Shown here one piece after another: positions 37,217 to 64,000 of a stretch of DNA of 64,000 bases. The notes under the pieces are model-generated. The model was not told the DNA's origin. It made no database searches and saw nothing but the letters and a program-made list of their open reading frames with translations. A program made the position numbers and the translations under genes. Positions within the stretch are counted from its first letter, which is position 1. Every line of letters starts with the position of its first letter. Source of the stretch: Rhodeus uyekii (lineage: Eukaryota > Chordata > Actinopteri > Cypriniformes > Acheilognathidae); NCBI GenBank assembly GCA_037043235.1, contig JAWRVZ010000040.1, positions 4,176,501-4,240,500 of the forward strand, written 5' to 3'.

Positions 37217-38552
37217 AATTAATTGATTACGGTTAGTCACCTCAGTGTTCAAAATACACTCGTAAAAATACTTTCGTTTGCATTAATCTAATTTGGTAGT
37301 TTATTTTACATGTAACTTCTACCGGTACTAGGAGTTTGGTGCCGGTAAGATTTTTGTGCCCAAAGGTAATGTTTATTTAATCAAACATATAGTAAAAGCA
37401 CAAATATTGTCAAAAATGACTATTTAAAATAATAACGTTTTTCTATTTTAATCTATTTTAAAATGTCATTTATTTTTGTGACGGCAGAGATGAATTTAAT
37501 TTTCATTACTCCAGACTTCAGTGTCACATGATCCTTCAGAAATAATAATAATAATAATAAGCTAATTTAAGGCTGAAGAAACACTTTTTAATTTTGTGCT
37601 GAATAGAGTTCAGACAGAATATGCACAATATGAAAAATGATTTCTTTTGTAAAATTATATCCCAGAATGATTTAAGAATGTTCCAAAGAGCATTGTGCAA
37701 TTCAACGGAAGTAAAGAAATCTGACTTGAACAAAGGAGCTTAACCCAGATTAGATGTCATGCAACCAATTAGCTATTCAAATGAATTCATAAACCATGTT
37801 TGAAAATCACACTTTGAAGCAAACGGTATGTTTTTGTTCGTTTAGATAGAGACATTAGTGATCTGTCTGTAAAAGCAAAGAACAAAACAGTAGGCTAATA
37901 GTAATTGACTAGGTTTGAGGAGACAGAAGTCGCTTGTAGCCCATAGAGAACAGTTAAACCCATCATCGCAATGCAAGCGCTTCAACACAGACAACTTTGA
38001 TAACATCATGGCTATGAAGCATCTCAGTTAACCAACATCTTAAAGCTATATCTAACAAGAGTTTGAAGATATTGGCATTTTATCAATTCAAGGACAAATC
38101 TTTCCTGAAGATTGAACCTACACTGCCACCTAGTGGAAACTCCTGTGAAACGGTATTGCACAAATTGTATAAAATGCTCGTTTTCAGCTCGATTCAAATC
38201 ATTTTTAATGTTTCTTAACTCTGAACTAGAACAAAATCCCTTCTGCTACTTTGTTTCAACGAACATTAAAATTGGAATGCATTATTTTGTAGATGTACAA
38301 TAATGAAATAAAGCAATAAAAAATAATGAAGTAATGAGGAAAACATAAATACTGCTTCAACTGGTAAAAGTGAATGAATGAATATGAATGCTCAGCATTT
38401 TTTTCCAACACATCTATATAAATTAATATTAAATACTGAGAGGTCACTAAAAACAACAAAAACACTTATTGGCCTGAACTCAGTAGATTATAAAGCAAAT
38501 AATTGCAAATATGTTTCCTGTAAGGAGGCACATATACAAAGAGCCAACATCC
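37217..38552. other. Intergenic, including the coprs 3' flank
   Basis: No gene seen. A fragment at about 37490-37550 (GTGTCACATGATCCTTCAGA) belongs to the dispersed TIR family at 19728. The 38100-38552 part probably includes the coprs 3' untranslated region. Confidence 0.4.
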
Positions 38553-38990
38553 TTACTCTTCGGCATCAGCAAACTGGTCGGCTACTACGGTATAAACAAC
38601 ACGAACCCATTTGACAGGTCTAATGTGGTGAACTGCGGGGTTGTAGTGTCCCTGGCTTGAGCTTGGGTCGTTCTGGACATTACAATGAAACATCTCCTTT
38701 ACTTCTGTAATCAAGTCATCTCCAGGATCTGTGGTAGAAATATACAGCTATGAAAGTTGATCCATTTAAATAGTTAATTTAGTTAAAATGTATGAAACAG
38801 ATTCTGTAAAACATTTTTACATGAAATTACCATAAGGAGGCTGATTTTGCTTTTCTATGCGTTGTGAAATCTCCTCTAACTCCTTTTCCCAGTCCTCTTT
38901 CTGACAGGAGAGCTGAGGCTTGATGCTCTGGTTACCCATCAGAGGAAATGTTTTATTTAGTTTTTTTCGTCTCCACTTGTTTCGGAGCAT
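38553..38990 (-). CDS. coprs: coprs, PRMT5 cofactor (coordinator of PRMT5), short divergent form
   Basis: COPRS is a nuclear histone-binding partner that directs PRMT5 to methylate H4R3. Two coding exons, 38990-38831 and 38728-38553, join in phase 1 to give 111 residues. Homology is to the C-terminal half of mammalian COPRS: EDWEKELEE (human EDWDSELKA), PPYDPGDDL (human NPYDADDI), a Cys-x-x-Gln, a YNPAVHH (human YDPSWHH) and the ending QFADAEE (human QFDDAED). An in-frame TAA lies 18 nt upstream of the chosen ATG (MLRNKWRRKKLN), so the basic N-terminus replaces the acidic N-terminal half of the roughly 184-residue mammalian protein. Position between the miRNA pair and rab11fip4 supports orthology. 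Splices: acceptor 39030-39029, donor GTAATT after 38831, acceptor CTACCACAG before 38728. Identity overall is low, so the call rests on the spaced motifs plus synteny. Confidence 0.78.
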
Positions 38991-39028
38991 TTCTGCTTCT
39001 TCGCCTCTTTATGTTCTCACTCCAGATA

Positions 39029-39480
39029 CTAAAATGAGTGAAAAAAGGAAACAACATGTGAACATTCCATTCTAGTACTGTAGGATACATTTCTGGGCTT
39101 TTACTGGGCATCCCACTGAGCTTAAACTAAATATTTATATGTATTTACAATAAAAATCTCGTTTACTCTTCCTCAACTCATACTTGAGTTAAGCCAAATT
39201 TTTGTTAATTTAACTAAAGGTACATTAAACTATTTGTCCAAAATTTGCCAAATTTAACTACGGAGTTAATAAACCATAAATCATTCTTTCAAAACATGTT
39301 TTTGTCTTATCCTGATTCATAATGGTAAGCCTCTAATAACAGTGTTTATATTTTAGACCTGTCTGGAGAGTTTCGCGGACAGTTGCGTACATGCGTCACT
39401 TACCTGCGTATGTCGTCACATCCGTATAATAAAGAAAAGTTGCCCCGGCTATTTTGACGCGTGTGTGGTGTGGGAGTGGC
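39029..39480 (-). promoter_or_regulatory. coprs 5' UTR exon, first intron and promoter
   Basis: A minus-strand donor CGCAG|GTAAGTGACG ends a probable non-coding exon at 39404, which would splice to the TTTTAG acceptor at 39030-39029. The 39370-39510 stretch is locally CpG-rich (ACGCGTGTGTGGTG, ACGCGCGAGAGAG), as expected of a housekeeping promoter. The start site is not determinable. Confidence 0.5.
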
Positions 39481-42479
39481 ATAGTTTAATTGTCTAAACG
39501 CGCGAGAGAGGGAGGGGGGTAGTACAGAATCGTCTCATATTCATCCGCACTGCAGAACCGAAGCACAACCAAAACAGTGTTTAAAAAAACGTTACATGGC
39601 CAAGACAAGGCTTAAGTCTAGTTACAGACTAAAATGCATGATAAAATATAAACTATAAATATTAACTATAAAATATTAATATTAAATATTACAATGTTTT
39701 CTTTGTCAAAGGCACGTTTATTAAAAGCTTAATCTTTGTCTGTGAAACTGGAGAACTAAGATAATTTATGACTGAACAGTCGTAAGAACAGTCTTATTAG
39801 GTAGTAATCAATAAGGTAGTCTTATTTGATATCAATATTGAGGTAATCAATCTTACGTTTCAGATCCAAATTAGACCAATCTACCTTTTCATGTAACTGA
39901 CTAAAAAGTTATAATCAGACTTGAAGAAAAAAAGAGATGACTAACTTGTAAGGCTTGTCTAATCAGTTTGTGCAGGTGTAGCTACATTTAATTCATGATT
40001 GTGTAATCTCATTAGGATATAGCAAATTATGACAATTCAGTTTATTAGTTGTTGTTGTTTTTTTAATATATGTTAATGTCTTTATACAATCACTTAGTGA
40101 AAAACAAACAGGTTACATTTTTGTGACCCAAACCAGAAATGAACCCTGTGCCAACCAGTGGCGTAGCCACGAGGGGGCCTGGGTGGGCCTTGGCCCCCTC
40201 AGATTTCCAATAGGTTATAAAATACAATTCTGGCTACGCCCCTAGTGCCAACCAACCCTGTCTCCCTACATTTAGCCTACTGTGATGAACTACCACACTC
40301 TTATCATTGTGTAAATTATACTTAGTCATCATCAACACACTACGTGAGAAACTCACGACGGCAACCTCGTTCCCGTCAAACTACTGCTCGTAATCAATGA
40401 CAGGAGGACGATGATGAATATGTGGACGTTGAATCTGGCCCCGTTTTATTCCGATAAAGAGTGTGATAATCTAGTAATTGAAACTGCTAGGAGCAGCACC
40501 CTCTGATGGTCGAACTAAAATTTGCCAATTTCTCGCATTCATTTTAGCATCCAAAATATTGTTTACTAGAAAACTATTCTATATCTTTTTATCCTTGTGA
40601 TGAGTTTTTATTGGAAATCATAGTTTTGATCATGTACATGATCTCAATAACCAGTATATTGTCTTCTTGTAGTTACACGTTCACCACTTATGAGATTCAT
40701 AAATCTAATTTAGCCTACATATATGAACTTCACTGCTGATTCTATTTCCATCAGCCTTGAATACAGGGTCATACAGCATATATCAAAGCAAATATTTTAA
40801 GTATATAAAGGGACTTTTTATAAAACCCTTTCAGCAACACAAGCTATATTTCTATTTTCCGAGCCTGTGTGCTCATCTTGATAAATAGAGACTAATAGAC
40901 AGAAATAATAATACTAATAATACTAATAAACAGAAATAATCCCTTTACAATCCCTATGCAACTGAGTGTACAACTTTTGTGGAAGTTTACCTATATCCCT
41001 TTCTGGATTTAAGTGCGTTTCCTTTCAGCATGTTGTGACATCATGAGTCATTGAGCCAGCCTGCTGTCTCATAAACAAGCAAATCAAAATACTGTCTTTA
41101 TTTCCAGCACCTCCTTTATAAATATAAAGAGAATGAGGGGGAAAAGGCAGATAGTAGTCCTGTCTAAATGTCATGTATTTTCAATGCCTATAATATTTGC
41201 AAACTAAAGTGAGAGATAAAGTAATGTGTGGTACATTAGTAAAAAAAAGAAAAAAGAAAAAAAAGAGCTTTTAAAAAAAATAATTTACAAGTTGCTACAA
41301 TCCTATACACATCAAGTATAAAGTGTAATGTAGCTAAATAAAATTAAGTATAAAATTGATTACAATTACATTTTCAGGATACAAATACACCCAAAAATGT
41401 AGCAACACACAAAAAAGGAGGTTATGATTTTAGTATTACCATTCAAAAGGTTCAGATACCAAATATGAAACCCTGCTTGGATGTGGACACAAATTCCAGT
41501 TTTTTTTTTTTTTTTAGACCTGTATCATCTACATGTTTATTTGTAAGTTACCCATCACATTTGCACATTATAGAAGATTATGAGATTGTTGCATCTGAAA
41601 TATTAATTAAATATTTTAGTTTGGAAGAACAAGTTCCTTTAAGGTCATTAAGAACATGATTCAGGTGATGAAAGGACAGGTCATAAAATTATTATGCCCA
41701 TAAAAAAAAAAAATTATTAAAGCCCATAAATAACCTGAAATGCTACTTGTTTAGTACATTCATTCACAATGACAGTTTACATTCAGCTTCCTGCATTTTT
41801 TCTCATTTTGAAGCATGTATGGCTTAATGTCAGAATAAACATCTCACCCTAACATTGCAAACACAGACTAGATTATTGCTCTCATCTAAAATGGTTTTCT
41901 TCTACAACAGGCAGTTTTATCAAGTTCGAGTTCCAGCTCCAATTACCTCTCCTCTATTCATCACATTTGTCTCACCTTACTGCTTTCCTTCACATGCCAT
42001 ATAAGAGAAGGTAGGTCAAAATAACCTTTTCTCACCAAAATCCTTAAAAATATCTGTACTCTGCACTGCAACTCTGAATGGCAGAAGCTTTGATGATCAT
42101 CAAATATGTTTTTCTTTAATCAGTGACCCTTTTTTCCATCACATTCCAATGCGAACTCAGCAAACATCAACCATCCAAAGCAATACACTGCGTGAACACC
42201 CAGTGCTAAAATATTCACATATTAGTTGGTGCAATTCAGTACCCATAATGCCATTCCAGTGAAAACTCCCTTGTGTTGTACAGAGCAGCAAAAATGCCCT
42301 TTAAATGTGCATGAATATTTCACCAGTCAGATTTTTGTAACATGACATGCAGGAGCACAAAACACCAGCATATTGTAGTTACTGTGCATTCAGAGGCAGA
42401 CAGCATTTGAGGCTCAGTGCTACCACAGGGGGAGCTCTAGGACCTCTGTTAAGTTTCAAAACAGCTGATGACAGGCTTT
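39481..42479. other. Intergenic between coprs promoter and rab11fip4 stop, with likely rab11fip4 3' UTR
   Basis: No coding gene seen. The part nearest 42479 is the expected 3' untranslated region of rab11fip4 (minus strand), of unknown length. A small hAT MITE sits at 40156-40244. A run of A-rich and T-rich tracts lies at 41240-41280 and 41500-41515. Confidence 0.45.
40156..40244. mobile_element. 89-bp hAT MITE with 8-bp target duplication
   Basis: CAGTGGCGTAGCCA on the left and TGGCTACGCCCCTA on the right are imperfect inverted repeats. The direct duplication GTGCCAAC lies at 40148-40155 and 40245-40252. Very compact and non-coding. Confidence 0.9.
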
Positions 42480-61161
<18,682 letters not shown>

Positions 61162-61463
61162 CTGTCCTAATTGTTCTGTCAAAATTAAAAGGTATTAAAC
61201 TGTTAGAACAGTCACACAATACCTAAATCGGGTTACATAAGAACAAAAACCATTCTGAAACTCATCACAGACTCATTGATGTCTGTCAGAGATACAATTT
61301 CAGTTACACTTAGTTTCCATAGTCCTCTTTAAACATTTTACCAATTAAGAGTAACTGAATATTAGTAGACTAAGTTGACTTGCAAAGTCAGTAGATTGTC
61401 TATTGGGGGAAATCACAGGGTCGGAGCCAGAACCCACAAAGTGGACAGGCATTTTGTATTTTC

Positions 61464-61486
61464 GGGGGGGGGGGGGGGGGGGGGGG
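61464..61486. repeat. Poly-G tract, 23 nt
   Basis: An uninterrupted G run next to a GGACCAGAGATCTGGCGGGG stretch, in the most upstream rab11fip4 intron visible. Confidence 0.9.
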
Positions 61487-61702
61487 ACCAGAGATCTGGC
61501 GGGGGTGTACCCTCGTGGCCCCTGTGTTGGCAGATACTCAAATGACTGGTAGACATGTCAGTAGCAAAGCTACTTTTGTACATTTTAGACATTTCTACAA
61601 ACCAATAACTATCATCTTTTCTGTAACAACTGCATTTCTCTAACCAAACAAACATTTTGTTGTCACGTAAGTTGACAACATGCCAACAGTTACATTACTA
61701 CT

Positions 61703-61742
61703 ACACATACTACTAAAACATTATTGTTTTAGTAGTATGTGT
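61703..61742. repeat. Perfect hairpin, 18-bp arms, 4-nt loop
   Basis: ACACATACTACTAAAACA and TGTTTTAGTAGTATGTGT surround TTAT. AT-rich, with no miRNA family that I recognise. Confidence 0.85.
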
Positions 61743-63986
61743 GAATGGAGACATTTTAGGGTAACATTACAACAAAGAAAAGTAAATTGTGTGTTAAATA
61801 CATGTGCAAAATACTTTAGTAATGTAGCTTGTATCCATGTAGGTTCCATATGGTTTTGAAAAACCTTTATACCATTTATACCATATAAATGGTACGTGAT
61901 GTAAAAAAAAAAAAAAAAGAAATTCCAAAAAGTTTCTACATACAGTATGTTTTCAAATAAAAAACATTTAATTTCTGCATAGATTTTATTTATTTTTTTT
62001 TACAAATTTCATGAATTAGTAACTTAGCATTATTCAATATCATCCATTTATAAATATCATAACATTTTCACACATTATATTTACAACCTAAATTAACCCT
62101 AAAAATTCAAACTATCAGATATTTCTTTTGAATAGAAAGCCCTCCCAGCATCGTCATTTGACACATAATCATCTGGCAGTTTTTTGTAAAGTGCTCATAA
62201 CATGCCTTCACATGCAAAAACACAAAAAGAAATAGCCAACCATGATAGAAAACCTAAAAGTTCACAACTACTAAAATTACGTAGGGACCCGTTACCTCTT
62301 TGCATTCTGCTTGGCATTTACAAAAGAATGGACAGAACTGTAAAAGCATTCTCTTCTCAACTTTTTAAAACAACCAGACACAGCTCCTGTGATTTACAAA
62401 ACTGGCTCTACAACGAACAGTCACTTTTGTAAGTTGATCACACAGCAGGTGGGTGTGCATGTGTTAGAGAGGGGGAAAAAGTGCTCTTTAGTATTCTGCT
62501 GTGCTGAACATGAGGGGGTAGGGATACAAAATGCCAGTGTGTGGACAGGGTGCTTGAACGGTGAGTAGTCCCACACACACACACACGTGGTTTAAAACAT
62601 TTTTTCCATCCTCTTTCTCAGTCGCATACAAGACAAACAGTTTTTTTTTCATATTTTGTTGCAAAAGAAAAAAGGTCACAAAACTGAGGTAATTATGCGT
62701 TCTTCTATTCGTGAATAGATAACCTCATCCACAATATGATCCTTGACGGTCTCGGCAGGTTATGGTTACCCATGTTTGTCATGGTCATTTAAAATGGTCT
62801 TGTGCACTGTTTTCAATTGATCAAAGAACACAAAGTTTAACAAATCTACATCCTAGCATTCACAATTGTTAATTGTGTAAAGTCATGTCAAGTCTCAGAA
62901 GTTCATGACAAACCAGTTTTCAGATAGCATGTCTTTCCAGTTTCATGTGTGGCATATTGTTTTAGTAAGGGATTACATGATACATAAAACTGACAAGTGT
63001 TCTCAACATCTGAAAAATACACCCATCCTGCTTTTTATTATTGTTAAAATTCTTTCCGAGACCATTATGTAACTTAATGATTATGATTCATTATGATCTT
63101 AAAGGGACATTGATTAAGTTCATTTGCAGTGGCAAAAGAACTTAAGAGCTTTTTCCAGGCAGACAATGAACATTTGTGCATTTTTCACACATGCATATTA
63201 ATGCTTTCAGATCAATGTGTTCATGTGCAGTTAACATCCATTTGAAATGCTAGAAAGTTTTCATCCTGTATTATGCAAGGGGTTCATGCAGGGCTTTGAA
63301 TGTCATGTTTCAAGTGCGCATTTAAATAAACATAGATCAGGAGTATTTCTTTGAAGAAAAAAGTACCAGAAGTGCAACTACGCTACATGTCAGAGTGCTG
63401 CCCACAAGGATATTGTCTCCAACATTATGAGTATTTCTTGATTTAAATCTTTTTAAATCACAGCACATGGGTCAATGATGAGTTCGTACAGAGAGTATCT
63501 ATACAGTTATTAAAAAATACAGTTACAATTCGTGGTACACATTCAAATAATAAATCTTGTAAATGTATATATAGTACATAATTATCATGCCTTTCCCAGC
63601 TGTCACAGAGTATAATCTATCTAAAGCTATTTTCAACACAAAACACAATGCTATTAAAAGACTGAAATTTGTGAAGTAGTAGTAACATTGTCTAGTAAAG
63701 GACTTGCTAGTCTTCCATCAGTCCTCTTAGACGCATTATAAAAAAAAAAATCACAAACATACCACTAACTATATAATTGGTTTCACGAGTACAGGTTGCT
63801 AAACTAAATGAGGCATACTGTACATGCTGGACCTATTTTAGACAGAAATAAAGGGGTGCCCCAAATATGATATGACTTGAAGCCAGCCAAAGAGAACACA
63901 AAAAAACAAACTTGTAACAGTGTGGATTCAAGCACAATACTAGGATGAAATAACAGTAAGCTTAGGGTATGACAAACATGACTTAC

Positions 63987-64000
63987 ATAATTCTTGGAGA
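63987..64000 (-). CDS. rab11fip4: Possible upstream rab11fip4 exon end (partial)
   Basis: At the right edge the minus strand reads TCTCCAAGAATTAT|GTAAGTCATG, a consensus donor at 63986-63981. If read in phase 2 the exon ends SPRI plus AT, which with the G of the next exon gives Met, so the join to 61161 stays in frame. Only 14 bases are visible, so this is tentative. Confidence 0.3.

Larger units (their letters stand above)
61162..63986. other. Probable rab11fip4 intron, no other gene seen
   Basis: The exon starting at 61161 needs an upstream exon ending in phase 2, so this stretch is intronic if that exon is internal. No convincing coding frame on either strand; frames at 62202 and 62488 lack support. 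It is AT-rich with short homopolymers. Confidence 0.5.

Overview
This window is vertebrate genomic DNA, most likely from a teleost and probably a cypriniform (Danio-like) fish. The genes have many small exons with canonical splice sites, and the repeats are typical of such fish: Tc1/mariner and hAT elements, L2-like LINEs, tRNA-derived SINEs and long (TA)n, (CT)n and (TG)n tracts. It corresponds to the SUZ12 - UTP6 - COPRS - miR-365b/miR-193a - RAB11FIP4 neighbourhood of human 17q11.2.

Layout. (1) 1-1.6 kb: first coding exon of suz12 on the minus strand, and a roughly 1 kb divergent promoter. (2) 1.59-9.0 kb: complete utp6 on the plus strand, 19 coding exons encoding 594 residues; its largest intron carries a 1.56 kb mariner-type element and a SINE. 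(3) 9.9-11.3 kb: a small two-exon minus-strand gene for a 69-residue, apparently tail-anchored membrane protein that I cannot name. (4) 11.5-13.2 kb: a nest of transposons inside (TA)n. (5) 14.4-16.8 kb: the miR-193a and miR-365 hairpins, same strand, 1.8 kb apart, with a plausible promoter and first exon just upstream. (6) 17-38.5 kb: a long gene-free stretch with relics of LINE, SINE, Tc1 and hAT elements. (7) 38.55-39.4 kb: coprs, minus strand, short and divergent. (8) 42.5-61.2 kb and beyond: rab11fip4, minus strand, twelve clear coding exons ending with the Rab11-binding domain; the EF-hand exons lie outside the window. Its introns hold a nearly intact Tc1-like transposon, a Tigger-like element with a solo-LTR-like insert, LINE relics and a striking (TA)n inverted repeat.

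The genes do not form a pathway. suz12 (PRC2), coprs (PRMT5 cofactor) and utp6 (18S rRNA processing) act in the nucleus; rab11fip4 acts in Rab11 endosomal traffic. Compared with the human order as I remember it, the coprs plus miR-365/miR-193a block appears inverted. The observations most worth checking are the miRNA cluster and its host transcript, a probable unannotated 78-bp cassette exon in rab11fip4, a GC-AG intron in utp6, the unnamed tail-anchored protein, the divergent coprs and the nested transposons. I found no CRISPR array, operon or prokaryote-type system.
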